Shown piece by piece: positions 32,170 to 43,388 of a stretch of DNA of 64,000 nt. Each line of letters begins with the position of its first letter. Within the stretch, counting starts at the first letter, position 1. Below the pieces are notes generated by a model. That model searched no databases. It saw only the letters and a list, made by a program, of their open reading frames with translations, and was not told where the DNA came from. The DNA is from an uncultured Pelagibacteraceae bacterium (GTDB taxonomy: Bacteria; Pseudomonadota; Alphaproteobacteria; Pelagibacterales; Pelagibacteraceae). The position numbers and the translations under genes were made by a program. The stretch spans positions 109,234-173,233 of the forward strand of contig CACDMX010000002.1 in the NCBI GenBank assembly GCA_902554035.1. The letters are read 5' to 3'.

Positions 32170-32199
32170 ATTATTAGCTTAATTTTTTGATATAGTCAA
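32170..32199 (-). promoter_or_regulatory. umuDC promoter
   Basis: Gene orientation TTGACT (32199-32194), 18-nt spacer, AATAAT (32175-32170), directly upstream of SOS operator. Confidence 0.6.
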
Positions 32200-32358
32200 A
32201 TAAGTTGTATTTTGAGTCTGTAAGTGAATCGAAATGGAATCAAAACATGAACATTGAAAACAACATATAGTTAGGTTGTGGATAACTGCATCTAAAAGTA
32301 GCTTTAAAATAAAATGCAAATAAGCATTACATGGTGTATTCAATCAAAATTAGAAATT

Positions 32359-32730
32359 ATGAAGAAAAAATTAACATGTCACTGCGGAGGTGTAGAAGCA
32401 GAGGTCAATATCCCGGATAAAGGACTTGAGAAGATTATGCGATGCAATTGTTCTATCTGCAAGAAAAAGGGCTATATAATAGGAGTTCTTGGACCAAATG
32501 ACTTTAAATTAGTAAAAGGAAAGGATCTTTTAACGCTTTATCAATTTTATACAAAAGCTGCTCAACATTATTTTTGTAAAGTTTGTGGTATTCATACGCA
32601 CAATAGACCAAGAATAAATCCAAAAATATATGGAATAAACATTGCTTGCGTTGAGGGAGTTAAACCATTTGAGATAGCAAATGTTCCGGTAAACGATGGG
32701 CAAAACCATCCTCTAGATCAAAAAAAATAA
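32359..32730 (+). CDS. GFA (glutathione-dependent formaldehyde-activating/CENP-V) family protein
   Basis: CHCGGVEAEV, RCNCSICKKKGYI, YFCKVCGIHTHNRPRINPKIYGINIACVEG; ATG 32359 preferred. Confidence 0.88.
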   Translation: MKKKLTCHCGGVEAEVNIPDKGLEKIMRCNCSICKKKGYIIGVLGPNDFKLVKGKDLLTLYQFYTKAAQHYFCKVCGIHTHNRPRINPKIYGINIACVEGVKPFEIANVPVNDGQNHPLDQKK

Positions 32731-34028
32731 TGAAAAAATTTGCCTTAGTTACCTTTCTTTTAATTTTCAATTTCAACTCGGCAGGAGCAGTTTCTTTGTC
32801 TAAAGCTCTTTTAGAGACTTATAAAAATAACCCAGAATTAAATGCCGAAAGAGAAAACTTAAATATTTCTGGAGAAGATCTAAAAATTTCAAGAAGTGAA
32901 TTTTTACCAAGCATAACAATTTCTGGATCTAAAAGTAGCGAAGATACAAATAAAAACACAAACAGATCTGGTACAGATACTGCTGTAACAGACGTAAACC
33001 CTAAAACACAATCAGTTTTAATTGAACAGAAATTATTTCAAGGCTTTGCAGGTAAAGCAGAGTATGAAAAAAATAAAATTGGTATGAGTTTAGCAGGAGC
33101 TAAATTTTTAAAAAAAGAACAAGATATATTATTCAAAGCTATCGAAGCATATACAGGTCTTACTTTTGCAAAAGAAAAATTAGAAATCAATCTTAGCAAT
33201 GTCAATTTATCAGAAAGACAAGTTGAGACAGATCGCTCAAGATTGGAAAGAGGTCAAATAACAATAGCAGATGTAGCACAGTCCGAGTCTTCTCTAGCAG
33301 AATCCCAAGCTAAACTGATAGAATCTGAAAGTCAGTTATTAACATCAAAATTGGAATATGAAAAAGTAATAGGACCACTTGAAAATATTGAAAATTTGGA
33401 AAAAAATATAGTATTTAATTTTGACATTCCATCTACCCTAAAAGAGGCAATCGAGATTTCTAAAAATAATAATCCAGATTTAATTATTTCCGAACTGGAG
33501 TACGAACAATCTGAAAAAGACGTTACGATTGCAAAATCCGAATTTTCACCTTCAGCAACATTATCTTTAGAGTCTTCCAGAACCGATGATTTAAGTTCCA
33601 CAATTGATGAGAGAGATAAAGAAACAGTGAAAGCAACAATATCCTGGCCTCTTTTTAAAGGCGGAAAAAATTTTGCAGAATTAAATAGAAGCAAAAGTTT
33701 AAAAAACAGAAAAAAGTTGCTATTTGATTATGCTCTCAGATCAAATGAAACAAGTGTAACTGGAGCTTGGGCAAACTTGCAGTCTGCAGAAAGTTTATTG
33801 AATTCAGTAAAATCTCAAGTAAAAGCAGCAGAAATAGCAAACGAGGGTATTAGTGCTGAGTACGAGTCTGGCTTAGGTAGATCAACTTTAGACCTTATTC
33901 AGTCTAATACGATTCTTTTAAATTCAAAAATAAGTTTAGCTAAGTCTGAGAGAAATTATCTTTTAGCAAGATTTAATCTATTGAAATCTATAGGTCTATT
34001 AAATAGCTACTATCTAAAAATTCAATAA
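32730..34028 (+). CDS. tolC: TolC family outer membrane protein
   Basis: Signal peptide; ALLETYKNNPELNAERENLN, VLIEQKLFQGFAGKAEYE, coiled-coil repeats, GLGRSTLDLIQSNTILLNSKISLAKSERNYLLARF. Confidence 0.88.
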   Translation: MKKFALVTFLLIFNFNSAGAVSLSKALLETYKNNPELNAERENLNISGEDLKISRSEFLPSITISGSKSSEDTNKNTNRSGTDTAVTDVNPKTQSVLIEQKLFQGFAGKAEYEKNKIGMSLAGAKFLKKEQDILFKAIEAYTGLTFAKEKLEINLSNVNLSERQVETDRSRLERGQITIADVAQSESSLAESQAKLIESESQLLTSKLEYEKVIGPLENIENLEKNIVFNFDIPSTLKEAIEISKNNNPDLIISELEYEQSEKDVTIAKSEFSPSATLSLESSRTDDLSSTIDERDKETVKATISWPLFKGGKNFAELNRSKSLKNRKKLLFDYALRSNETSVTGAWANLQSAESLLNSVKSQVKAAEIANEGISAEYESGLGRSTLDLIQSNTILLNSKISLAKSERNYLLARFNLLKSIGLLNSYYLKIQ

Positions 34029-34070
34029 ATATTAAGCTTTTTGTTAATTTAATATTTTTATTGCTAATGA

Positions 34071-34085
34071 GAACAAAATGTGTAC
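34071..34085 (+). promoter_or_regulatory. probable LexA/SOS operator of recA
   Basis: GAACAAAATGTGTAC = GAAC-N7-GTAC, one mismatch to consensus; shares GAACAAAA and preceding GCTAAT with the umuDC operator. Confidence 0.68.
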
Positions 34086-34135
34086 ATTTAAATAAACGAT
34101 TCGAATGTTAAAAACGATAAAAAAAAAGGCAAAAA

Positions 34136-35257
34136 ATGACTAAAAATAACTTAAAAGTGGTTAAACCCACAAAAGACAAAGATTTGGAAGATAAAGAAAA
34201 AAATAAAGCTTTAGACGCAGCTATTAGCCAAATTACAGATAATTTTGGAAAAGGCTCAGTAATGAAGCTGGGTCAACAAACGGCAATGGATATTGAATCT
34301 ATTTCTACAGGATCTCTAAGTTTAGACTTGGCTTTAGGAATTGGCGGACTGCCAAAGGGAAGAATTATTGAGATTTACGGGCCAGAGTCTTCTGGGAAAA
34401 CAACGCTTGCATTACAAGTTGTTGCCGAAGCCCAAAAAGCTGGTGGAATTTGTGGATTTGTAGATGCAGAGCATGCTCTTGATCCAGTGTATGCAAAAAA
34501 ATTAGGAGTAAATACGGAAGAGTTATTAATCTCACAACCAGATACAGGTGAACAGGCTTTAGAAATAGCTGATACATTAATAAAATCAGGTTCAATTTCT
34601 GTATTGGTAGTAGACTCTGTTGCAGCTTTAACTCCAAGAGCTGAAATAGAAGGAGAAATGGGTGATCATCATGTTGGCTTACAGTCAAGATTGATGAGTC
34701 AGGCTTTAAGAAAATTAACTAGCTCAATTTCACGAACAAATACAATGGTTATTTTCATTAATCAAATAAGAATGAAAATTGGAGTTATGTTTGGTAGCCC
34801 TGAAACTACATCAGGAGGAAATGCTCTTAAATTCTATTCTTCAGTAAGAATGGACATTAGAAGAATTGGAGCAATAAAGGATAAAGACAATATAATTGGA
34901 AACTCAACAAGAGTGAAGGTGGTAAAAAACAAAGTATCTCCACCATTTAAAGTTGTTGAGTTTGATTTAATGTATGGAAAAGGTATTAGTAAATCAGGTG
35001 AACTGATAGATCTAGGTGCAAAAGCAGATATAGTTGAAAAATCTGGAGCATGGTACGCATACAAAGGTGAGAAGATTGGACAGGGTAAAGAAAATGCAAA
35101 ACTTTATCTTGAACAGAATCCAAAAGCCGCAGCAGAAATTGAGATGGCCATAAGAGAAAAGGCTGGGATGATTTCAAAAAAGATTGAAGGAAATCCACGA
35201 GATGAAGAAAAAGCAAAGGCTGAAACAAAAGAAGAAACACCACCTAAAAAGAATTAA
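34136..35257 (+). CDS. recA: recombinase RecA
   Basis: [60 protein letters not shown]. Confidence 0.99.
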   Translation: MTKNNLKVVKPTKDKDLEDKEKNKALDAAISQITDNFGKGSVMKLGQQTAMDIESISTGSLSLDLALGIGGLPKGRIIEIYGPESSGKTTLALQVVAEAQKAGGICGFVDAEHALDPVYAKKLGVNTEELLISQPDTGEQALEIADTLIKSGSISVLVVDSVAALTPRAEIEGEMGDHHVGLQSRLMSQALRKLTSSISRTNTMVIFINQIRMKIGVMFGSPETTSGGNALKFYSSVRMDIRRIGAIKDKDNIIGNSTRVKVVKNKVSPPFKVVEFDLMYGKGISKSGELIDLGAKADIVEKSGAWYAYKGEKIGQGKENAKLYLEQNPKAAAEIEMAIREKAGMISKKIEGNPRDEEKAKAETKEETPPKKN

Positions 35258-35270
35258 CTTTTAGTTATCT

Positions 35271-35300
35271 AAAAAGGCGCTTAATTTAAGCGCCTTTTTT
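35271..35300 (+). terminator. intrinsic terminator of recA
   Basis: AAAAAGGCGCTTAA-TTTAAGCGCCTTTTTT near-perfect dyad with T tail. Confidence 0.92.
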
Positions 35301-35348
35301 CCCTACTGTTATCTAGACATCAAATAAAAAAGCTGTATTTTAAAAAAT

Positions 35349-38015
35349 ATGGCTGATAAATCACTAAATGAAATAAGAAGTACTTTTCTGGGGTATTTTA
35401 AAAAAAATGATCATAAGATTATAGAGTCTAGTAATTTAGTGCCAAATAATGATCCAACTTTAATGTTTGCAAACTCCGGGATGGTACAATTCAAAAACGT
35501 ATTCACAGGACTAGAAAAGAGAAATTATAAAAAAGCTACCACTTCTCAAAAATGTGTGAGAGCTGGAGGAAAACACAATGACCTAGAAAATGTTGGATAT
35601 ACTCCTAGACATCATACGTTTTTTGAAATGCTAGGAAATTTTTCTTTTGGAGATTATTTTAAAGAAAGAGCAATAGAGCTTGCCTGGAATTTAGTTACAA
35701 AAGATTTTGGAATTGATAAAAATAGGCTTTATGTAACAGTTTTTCACGAAGATGATGAGGCGTTTAATTTTTGGAAAAAAATTGCAGGCCTAGATAAAGA
35801 TAGAATAATTAGAATACCAACCTCAGATAACTTTTGGTCTATGGGTGAGACAGGACCTTGTGGGCCTTGTTCTGAGATATTTTTTGATCATGGTGAAAAA
35901 TTAAAAGGAGGATTGCCAGGTTCAAAAGATCAAGATGGAGATCGTTACATTGAGATATGGAATCTTGTTTTTATGCAATTCGAACAAGTTTCAAAAGATA
36001 AACGAATTGATTTACCAAAACCATCTGTAGATACAGGTATGGGTCTAGAAAGAATTACAGCTTTATTGCAAGGAACTCATGATAACTACGAAACAGATCA
36101 CTTTAAAAGAATTATTTCTGCAACTTCAGATGCTGTTAAAAAGAAACCAGATCAAAAAAATTTATCCAGCTTTAGAGTTATAGCTGATCATTTAAGAGCA
36201 AGTTCATTTTTAATTGCAGAAGGGGTTCTACCCTCAAATGAAGGAAGAGGATATGTTCTTAGAAGAATTATGCGAAGAGGTATGAGACATTCACATTTGC
36301 TCGGGTCTAAGGAGCCAATTTTTTTTAATATATTTAAAACTTTGTTGGATGAAATGTCTGGAAATTACCCCGAATTGAAAAGAGCCGAAGCATTAATAAA
36401 AGAAACTTTAAAAATGGAAGAAGAAAAATTCTTAGTTCTTCTTGAAAGAGGTATGAAAATTTTAGATGAAGAAGTTAAAAAGATAGAGAAAGTTCTTCCT
36501 GGTGAAGTTGCCTTTAAATTATACGATACTTATGGTTTTCCATTAGATCTAACTCAGGATATTTTAAAAAATAAATCACTTCAATTAGATAACAAAAAAT
36601 TTGATGATTTAATGAAAAAAAGTAAAGTGCTTGCTAAAAAAAATTGGAAGGGTTCGGGTGATAGCGCTGTTGATGATATTTGGTTTGCAATAAGAGATAA
36701 ATTAGGTGCCACAGAATTTCTTGGCTATGAAACTGACCAAGCAGAAGGTGTAATTAAGTCATTACTAAAAAATAATGAACAAGTTGAAACATTAAAGACA
36801 GGCGATGAAGGAATGATAATTTTAAATCAAACACCTTTCTACGGGGAGTCAGGTGGTCAAGTTGGAGATACTGGTGAAATCTTATCAAATAGTTTTAAAT
36901 TTAAAGTTTTAGATGTTCAGAAAAAATTAGGGGATCTTTTTATACATTATGGAAAAGTGATTTCTGGTGAAATTAAAATCAATGAAAACGTAGAATTAAA
37001 AATTGACATTGAGAGAAGAGAAAATATAAGAGCATATCACTCAGCTACGCATTTATTGCATGAGTCATTAAGAAGAGTTTTGGGTACACATGTTACACAA
37101 AAAGGATCTTTGGTTGAAGCTGATAGGTTAAGATTTGATTTCAGTCATATGAAACCAATAACTCCAGATGAAATAGATAAAATTGAGGGTTTTGTTAACT
37201 CAATGGTTGAGACAAAATCTGACGTAAAAACAAGACTTATGACGCCAAAAGAGGCTGTTGATAATGGGGCACTAGCTTTATTTGGGGAAAAGTATGGTGA
37301 AGAGGTTAGAGTTTTGTCTATGGGGGATGAAAAGAATAGATATTTCTCAACTGAGCTATGTGGAGGAACACATGTAAGAAATACTAGTGATATTGGTAAA
37401 TTTAAAATTATTAGTCAATCATCTATTGCAGCAGGTGTTAGACGAGTAGAAGCTTTAAGGGAAAATCAATTAGAAGATTATTTAAAAAATAAAGAAAAAT
37501 TATCAGATCTTTCTGCGCAGAAAAACGAAGAGCTTATAAAAGATTTATCTGAAAAAATAATTAAACTTGGAGCAAAACCAAATTTAAATAAAAAAAATCC
37601 AACTGAAATAATTAAAGAATTAACAAAACAACTAGACCAATTATCAGTTGGATCAGTACTTCAGGATAAATCAAAAAATATTGTTTCTGACAAAACAATA
37701 AAAGGCGTTAAGGTCAGATTTCAAAAAATACTAGATTTGCCTACGAAGGAACTTAGAAAATTAGTTGATAAAGGTAAAAAAGATCTTGGCGAAGGTATTG
37801 TAATTATATTTGCCAGTAAAGACGATAAAATTGGTTTGGCTGTTGGTGTTACAGACGCTTTAACAAAAAAATATAATGCCGTTGACTTTGCTAAAAAAGG
37901 CTCTGAGATAATTGGAGGAAAAGGTGGAGGTGGAAGACCTGACTTTGCTCAAGCAGGTGGTGTTGACAGTTTAAAAATAGACGATGCTTTAGAAAAACTT
38001 AAATCTTTAATTTAA
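35349..38015 (+). CDS. alaS: alanine-tRNA ligase
   Basis: [53 protein letters not shown]-terminal [16 protein letters not shown]. Confidence 0.98.
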   Translation: MADKSLNEIRSTFLGYFKKNDHKIIESSNLVPNNDPTLMFANSGMVQFKNVFTGLEKRNYKKATTSQKCVRAGGKHNDLENVGYTPRHHTFFEMLGNFSFGDYFKERAIELAWNLVTKDFGIDKNRLYVTVFHEDDEAFNFWKKIAGLDKDRIIRIPTSDNFWSMGETGPCGPCSEIFFDHGEKLKGGLPGSKDQDGDRYIEIWNLVFMQFEQVSKDKRIDLPKPSVDTGMGLERITALLQGTHDNYETDHFKRIISATSDAVKKKPDQKNLSSFRVIADHLRASSFLIAEGVLPSNEGRGYVLRRIMRRGMRHSHLLGSKEPIFFNIFKTLLDEMSGNYPELKRAEALIKETLKMEEEKFLVLLERGMKILDEEVKKIEKVLPGEVAFKLYDTYGFPLDLTQDILKNKSLQLDNKKFDDLMKKSKVLAKKNWKGSGDSAVDDIWFAIRDKLGATEFLGYETDQAEGVIKSLLKNNEQVETLKTGDEGMIILNQTPFYGESGGQVGDTGEILSNSFKFKVLDVQKKLGDLFIHYGKVISGEIKINENVELKIDIERRENIRAYHSATHLLHESLRRVLGTHVTQKGSLVEADRLRFDFSHMKPITPDEIDKIEGFVNSMVETKSDVKTRLMTPKEAVDNGALALFGEKYGEEVRVLSMGDEKNRYFSTELCGGTHVRNTSDIGKFKIISQSSIAAGVRRVEALRENQLEDYLKNKEKLSDLSAQKNEELIKDLSEKIIKLGAKPNLNKKNPTEIIKELTKQLDQLSVGSVLQDKSKNIVSDKTIKGVKVRFQKILDLPTKELRKLVDKGKKDLGEGIVIIFASKDDKIGLAVGVTDALTKKYNAVDFAKKGSEIIGGKGGGGRPDFAQAGGVDSLKIDDALEKLKSLI

Positions 38016-39221
38016 TTCTTGTTTAAGAGTTCCGTCAATTTTGTCTAAGAATTGATTTGTATTTAAATAATTTGTTGAAGGTCCTACAAGTATCGCTAAG
38101 TCTTTAGTCATTGATCCATTTTCTACACAACTAATACAAACTTTTTCTAATGTTCTTGAAAATTTAATTAACTCATTATTTGAATCTAGTTCACCTCTAT
38201 GTGCTAAACCTCTTGTCCACGCAAAAATTGAAGCGATTGGATTTGTTGAAGTTTCTTTACCTTCTTGGTGCATTCTGAAATGTCTTGTAACTGTTCCATG
38301 AGCCGCTTCTGCTTCCATTGTTTTTCCATCTGGCGCAAGCAAAACACTTGTCATTAAACCTAAAGAACCATATCCCTGAGCTACCGTATCTGATTGCACA
38401 TCACCATCGTAATTTTTACATGCCCAAATATATTTTCCACTCCATTTCATTGCGCATGCTACCATGTCATCGATTAATCTATGTTCGTAAGTAATATTAT
38501 TTTTTTCAAATTTTGATTTAAATTCTTTTTCAAAAACTTTCTGAAATATGTCTTTGAATCTACCATCATAAGTTTTCAGTATAGTGTTTTTTGTTGATAA
38601 ATAAACTGGCCATTTTTTTATTAATCCATAATTAAAACAAGATCGCGCAAAATCTTCAATAGACTTATCAAGATTATACATTGATAAAGCAATGCCTGGT
38701 CCAGGGAAATTAAATACTTCATATTTTTTTTCATCTTTACCGTTTTCTGATGTCCATTTTATCTCTAATTTCCCTTTTCCAGGAACTTGAAAGTCTGTAG
38801 CTCTATACTGGTCTCCAAAAGCATGTCGTCCAATAATTAAGGGATCAGTCCAGGAAGGAACTAATTTTGGAATATTTTTACAAATTATTGGCTCTCTAAA
38901 TACTGTTCCACCTATTATATTTCTTATTGTTCCATTTGGCGATCTCCACATTTTTTTTAAACTAAATTCTTTAACTCTCTTTTCATCAGGTGTAATTGTT
39001 GCACATTTTATTCCAACACCATTTTTTTTAATTGCTCTTGCGCAATCTATTGTTATTTGGTCAGATGTATTGTCTCTACTCTTAATACCCAAATCATAAT
39101 ATTCAATTTTCAAATCTAAATATGGAAGAATGAGTTTATTTTTGATGAAATTCCAAATTACCCTGGTCATTTCATCACCATCTAGCTCTACAATAGGGTT
39201 TTTTACCTTAATTTTGCTCAT
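38007..39221 (-). CDS. icd: NADP-dependent isocitrate dehydrogenase
   Basis: [70 protein letters not shown]. Confidence 0.97.
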   Translation of the reverse strand: MSKIKVKNPIVELDGDEMTRVIWNFIKNKLILPYLDLKIEYYDLGIKSRDNTSDQITIDCARAIKKNGVGIKCATITPDEKRVKEFSLKKMWRSPNGTIRNIIGGTVFREPIICKNIPKLVPSWTDPLIIGRHAFGDQYRATDFQVPGKGKLEIKWTSENGKDEKKYEVFNFPGPGIALSMYNLDKSIEDFARSCFNYGLIKKWPVYLSTKNTILKTYDGRFKDIFQKVFEKEFKSKFEKNNITYEHRLIDDMVACAMKWSGKYIWACKNYDGDVQSDTVAQGYGSLGLMTSVLLAPDGKTMEAEAAHGTVTRHFRMHQEGKETSTNPIASIFAWTRGLAHRGELDSNNELIKFSRTLEKVCISCVENGSMTKDLAILVGPSTNYLNTNQFLDKIDGTLKQELN

Positions 39222-39296
39222 ATTTAGATGTTATCTTACTAATTGAATTTAAGCATTTTATATACATATTAAACAAAAATTATCAAATTAAGGATT

Positions 39297-39944
39297 ATGA
39301 TAGATAAAGTTTTTCCAAAGGTTCATAACGAGGGATACAAGTTTTTGGCTATTTTCGGTTTTGCAACTCTGATATTGTATTTCATAAGCGACTTTTTGGG
39401 ATTAATAGGCTTAGTTTTAACAATTTGGGTTTACTATTTTTTTAGAGATCCAGATAGAATACCCATAAACGATGACAATTATCTTGTAAGTCCAGCTGAT
39501 GGCATTGTTATAAAGGTAGAGGAGTCTGATGGTCCAAAAGAACTAAACCTTGAAAATAAAAAATTCAAAAAAATTAGCATCTTTATGAATGTTTTTGATT
39601 GTCACGTTAATAGAACTCCATGCTCAGGTAAAGTGACAGAAATTTTATATAAACCTGGAAAATTCTTTAACGCTTCTCTTGATAAGGCAAGTGAAGAAAA
39701 CGAGAGAAATTTCTATAGAATAACAAATCAAAATGGTGAAGATATTATAGTTGTTCAAATTGCAGGCTTGATAGCAAGAAGAATAGTCACTGAAGTATCA
39801 GAAAATACAGAGCTTTCCCAAGGTGATAGAATAGGAATGATTAGGTTTGGAAGTCGTGCAGATATTTACTTTGAAAATTATAATCCTTTAGTAAAAGTCA
39901 ATCAAAGAACAATTGCAGGAGAGACTTTATTAGGAAAAAAATAA
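39297..39944 (+). CDS. psd: phosphatidylserine decarboxylase, short form
   Basis: SPADGIVIKVEE, IFMNVFDCHVNRTPCSGKV, RIGMIRFGSRADIYF (pyruvoyl GS processing site). Confidence 0.93.
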   Translation: MIDKVFPKVHNEGYKFLAIFGFATLILYFISDFLGLIGLVLTIWVYYFFRDPDRIPINDDNYLVSPADGIVIKVEESDGPKELNLENKKFKKISIFMNVFDCHVNRTPCSGKVTEILYKPGKFFNASLDKASEENERNFYRITNQNGEDIIVVQIAGLIARRIVTEVSENTELSQGDRIGMIRFGSRADIYFENYNPLVKVNQRTIAGETLLGKK

Positions 39945-39945
39945 A

Positions 39946-40749
39946 ATGCTGAATGAACCAAAAAAAAATTTTAAAATAGTTGCAGATACTAAAGCAAGAG
40001 TTATTTTACCAAATACATTGACACTTATAGGAGTTTGCATTGGGCTCACTTCAATTAATTTTGCATTAAATGGAAATTATAAACTTTCTATAATTGCAAT
40101 TTTGCTTGCAGCAATAATAGATGGTTTAGATGGTAGAATTGCTAGATTAATTAGAGGAACTTCAAAAGTAGGAAAAGAACTTGACTCTTTAACTGATGTA
40201 ATAAGTTTTGGGGTTGCTCCAGCATTTATAATGTATTTTTGGCAGCTTAATACTTTAGGCAAAATTGGATGGTTAATTTCATTAATTTATGTAGTTTGTG
40301 TTGCGCTAAGGTTAGCTAGATTTAATGTCAACACAGGTGGAGAGTCTTCTTGGAGAGATAACTTTTTTGAGGGCGTACCTTCTCCAGCAGGTGGGATTTT
40401 AGTTTTAAGCCCTCTAATTTATGAGGTTAGTGGCTTTGATTTTATTAATATTAATTATAAATTAATTGTTCCAATAGTTTTTATGGTTATTTCTATTCTT
40501 CTAATTAGCAAGGTGCCAACATATTCATTTAAAAAAATTGTTGTACCAAGGAGTACTACAATATTTTTACTTTTTGGTATTGTACTTTTATTTGGTTTAC
40601 TATTAATATTTCCTTTTAAAGTTCTTATTATTTGTAGTCTTTTATATCTAATATTAATAACTATCAGTGCGTTTCATTTTTTTAAATTAAAAAAAGATTT
40701 AAAAAATGACAATAAGATTACCGATAAAGAGCCTGAAGACGTTCTATAA
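39946..40749 (+). CDS. pssA: CDP-diacylglycerol-serine O-phosphatidyltransferase
   Basis: IIDGLDGRIARLIRGTSKVGKELDSLTDVISFGVAPA; follows psd. Confidence 0.93.
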   Translation: MLNEPKKNFKIVADTKARVILPNTLTLIGVCIGLTSINFALNGNYKLSIIAILLAAIIDGLDGRIARLIRGTSKVGKELDSLTDVISFGVAPAFIMYFWQLNTLGKIGWLISLIYVVCVALRLARFNVNTGGESSWRDNFFEGVPSPAGGILVLSPLIYEVSGFDFININYKLIVPIVFMVISILLISKVPTYSFKKIVVPRSTTIFLLFGIVLLFGLLLIFPFKVLIICSLLYLILITISAFHFFKLKKDLKNDNKITDKEPEDVL

Positions 40750-41661
40750 ATGAAAAAAAATGTTATTGTCTCGTTAGCTGATTCAAATTACTTTGATCTA
40801 TTGAACGAATTAGTTGACTCAATAAAACGATTTAAAGAAAGTTCATCTTTAGCGATTTGTATTTTAGATGCAGGACTCAATGAAAACCAAATAAGTATTT
40901 TATCTACTAAGGTGGATGAAATAAAAAAAGCTGAATGGGATATAAAAGTTTCTGCACTAAAAGTTCAGGGTAAAGAGTGGCTTAAAAGTCAAGTATCTAG
41001 AGCTTTTTTACCAAGATACTTTCCCAGTTATGAAAAATATTTATGGATAGATTGTGATGCTTGGGTAAATGATTGGAATTCAGTTGAGCTTTATCTTAAG
41101 GCATGTGAAAATGGAAAACTAGGAATAACACAAACTTTAGGCCCAGGTTATAAAATTATGTCTAAGGTTAGCTGGCTTTTTGGAAGGTTTGCTATTATTA
41201 AGTCTCAAAATTTTAAACATGCCGTCAGTTCAAAAATTGGACTTAAAAAAGCTAGAAAGCTTGCTTTTTCTCCACATATTAATATTGGAGTTTTTTCACT
41301 TGAAAAAAATTCACCTTGTTGGGAAATTTGGCAAAAGAACCTAAAAACAACATTAAGTTCAGGTAAAATTTTTGGATCCGAAGGCTTAGCAATAAATATG
41401 TCAGTATATATTGATAATGTTGAAACCGAATTTCTTCCTTTAAAATGTAATTGGATAGCTAGCAATATGCTACCTAAATATGATGAGTATAACAATTCTT
41501 TTGTAGAACCATATTTACCAAACTACAAAATTGGCATCATGCACCTAGCAGCAGGCATTTGGAAAGATGGCAAGGATATGAGAATTGATAAAAATATTAG
41601 AGTAGATTTAAAAACTATTACAAACGAAACCGTGAGCAAAAGTTTGAGATTTGGTCAGTAA
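40750..41661 (+). CDS. putative GT-A glycosyltransferase (family 8-like)
   Basis: KYLWIDCDAWVNDW DxD-like motif; INIGVFSLEK. Confidence 0.55.
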   Translation: MKKNVIVSLADSNYFDLLNELVDSIKRFKESSSLAICILDAGLNENQISILSTKVDEIKKAEWDIKVSALKVQGKEWLKSQVSRAFLPRYFPSYEKYLWIDCDAWVNDWNSVELYLKACENGKLGITQTLGPGYKIMSKVSWLFGRFAIIKSQNFKHAVSSKIGLKKARKLAFSPHINIGVFSLEKNSPCWEIWQKNLKTTLSSGKIFGSEGLAINMSVYIDNVETEFLPLKCNWIASNMLPKYDEYNNSFVEPYLPNYKIGIMHLAAGIWKDGKDMRIDKNIRVDLKTITNETVSKSLRFGQ

Positions 41662-42273
41662 TTGAAAAAAAACAAAATTTCAAAAAATTGGATTAATAAA
41701 CAAAGAAAAGACATATACGTTCGTAAGTCAAAAATTGAAGGATATAAGTCTAGAGCAGTTTATAAACTTAAGGAAATAGATGAAAAATTTAAGATATTTA
41801 AACATGTAGACTCGGTTATAGATCTTGGAGCAGCACCTGGTAGCTGGTCTCAATTTGCTACAACCAAAATTAAAAGTGAAAAAATTTTATCAATTGATCT
41901 TATTAGATTTGAAAAATTTAAAAATTGTCACCAAATTATAGGAGATTTTACAGATGAAAGTTGTAAGGATGAGATAAAAAGATATTTCGGAAAAAAAGTT
42001 GATTTAATAATTTCAGACATGGCTGTAAATACTATTGGGAATAAAAATGTAGACTCAATTGTAACTGGTGAACTTTGCTTAAATGCTATGGATTTTGCGA
42101 TAGGTTCTCTTGAAACAAAGGGAATATTTGTATCTAAAGTTTTTATGGGATCTAGCTTTAATGAAATTGTCGCACTTGCGAAAAAATCATTTAAAAATGT
42201 AAAAGTATTTAAACCTTTAGCAAGTAGAAAAAATTCAAAAGAAACTTTTATTATTTGTAAATTTTTAAGATGA
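41662..42273 (+). CDS. rlmE: 23S rRNA (uridine-2'-O-)-methyltransferase
   Basis: YKSRAVYKLKEIDEKF, VIDLGAAPGSWSQ, DLIISDMAVNTIG; TTG start. Confidence 0.92.
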   Translation: MKKNKISKNWINKQRKDIYVRKSKIEGYKSRAVYKLKEIDEKFKIFKHVDSVIDLGAAPGSWSQFATTKIKSEKILSIDLIRFEKFKNCHQIIGDFTDESCKDEIKRYFGKKVDLIISDMAVNTIGNKNVDSIVTGELCLNAMDFAIGSLETKGIFVSKVFMGSSFNEIVALAKKSFKNVKVFKPLASRKNSKETFIICKFLR

Positions 42274-42305
42274 TACTCTTTTATTTTTTTTAGAATCATA
42301 TATAC

Positions 42306-43388
42306 ATGACTATGGGTCCTATAAAAGAAGCACTTACATTCGATGACGTAACCTTAGTACCAAAATATTCTGAAGTTCTTCCGTCTGAGGTAGATACTAA
42401 AACTCAATTATCACCAAATATTACTTTAAAAATACCTTTATTATCATCTGCTATGGATACAGTAACAGAGTCTAAAATGGCGATATCTATAGCCAAAGCT
42501 GGAGGAATTGGAATTATACACAGAAACTTAAATATAAAAAAGCAAGTTCAGGAAATAAAAAAAGTAAAATCAAAAAATTTATTAGTTGGAGCTGCAGTTG
42601 GCGCAGGTATTGATGAGACAAAAAGAGCTGAAGCTATATTAAATGAGGGAGTTGATCTCATTGTAGTTGATACTGCACACGGACATACAAAAAAAGTTGC
42701 AGAAATAATAAAGAAAATAAAAAAAAAAAGAAAAAAAAATACCTCTATTTGCGCAGGAAATATAGCAACACCTGAAGCTGCAAAATTTTTATTAAAATTG
42801 GGAGTAGATATTATAAAAGTAGGAATTGGACCTGGCTCTATTTGCACTACAAGATTAGTTGCTGGAATTGGTGTTCCTCAGTTAAGTGCAATAATAAATG
42901 TTAAAAGCGGTGTAAAAAATAAGAATGTTAAAATAATTTCTGACGGAGGAATTAAGTTTTCAGGTGATATCGCAAAAGCATTAGCAGCTGGTGCAGATGC
43001 TGTGATGATAGGATCACTTTTTGCAGGCACAATCGAGTCTCCCGGAAAAGTAATAAAAAAAAAAGGAATTTTATATAAAAATTTTAGAGGAATGGGATCT
43101 GTTGGCGCAATGAACAAAGGGTCTGCTGATAGATATTTTCAAAAAAAACAAAACGATAAGTCTAAATATGTTCCCGAAGGCGTCGAGGGTTTGATAAAAT
43201 TTAAAGGGAGCGTCGATAAAGTAATTTTTAAACTAGTAGGAGGATTAAAATCCTCAATGGGATATCTTGGTGCAAAAAAAATTATTAAATTAAGAAAAAA
43301 ACCTAATTTTGTAAAAATTACAAAAGCAGGATTTTATGAAAGCATGGTACATAATATTGATGAAATAAAAAAAGAAAGCGAGATTTAA
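42306..43388 (+). CDS. guaB: IMP dehydrogenase lacking the CBS (Bateman) domain
   Basis: [83 protein letters not shown]; only 360 aa. Confidence 0.95.
   Translation: MTMGPIKEALTFDDVTLVPKYSEVLPSEVDTKTQLSPNITLKIPLLSSAMDTVTESKMAISIAKAGGIGIIHRNLNIKKQVQEIKKVKSKNLLVGAAVGAGIDETKRAEAILNEGVDLIVVDTAHGHTKKVAEIIKKIKKKRKKNTSICAGNIATPEAAKFLLKLGVDIIKVGIGPGSICTTRLVAGIGVPQLSAIINVKSGVKNKNVKIISDGGIKFSGDIAKALAAGADAVMIGSLFAGTIESPGKVIKKKGILYKNFRGMGSVGAMNKGSADRYFQKKQNDKSKYVPEGVEGLIKFKGSVDKVIFKLVGGLKSSMGYLGAKKIIKLRKKPNFVKITKAGFYESMVHNIDEIKKESEI

Noticed and set aside
32277-32285. Perfect DnaA-box 9-mer (TTATCCACA on minus strand) upstream of the GFA gene
   Set aside because: Single site; roughly one chance occurrence is expected in a window this size, and no cluster, AT-rich unwinding element or dnaA/dnaN context was seen.
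33332-33694. 120-aa minus-strand ORF inside tolC
   Set aside because: Antisense shadow of TolC coiled-coil region.
41928-42299. 123-aa minus-strand ORF inside rlmE
   Set aside because: Shadow frame of a conserved gene; no SD or domain.
42715-42742. Long A-rich tract in guaB ([10 protein letters not shown]) as a possible slippage site
   Set aside because: Lysine-rich runs are common throughout this AT-rich window and the frame is intact on both sides.
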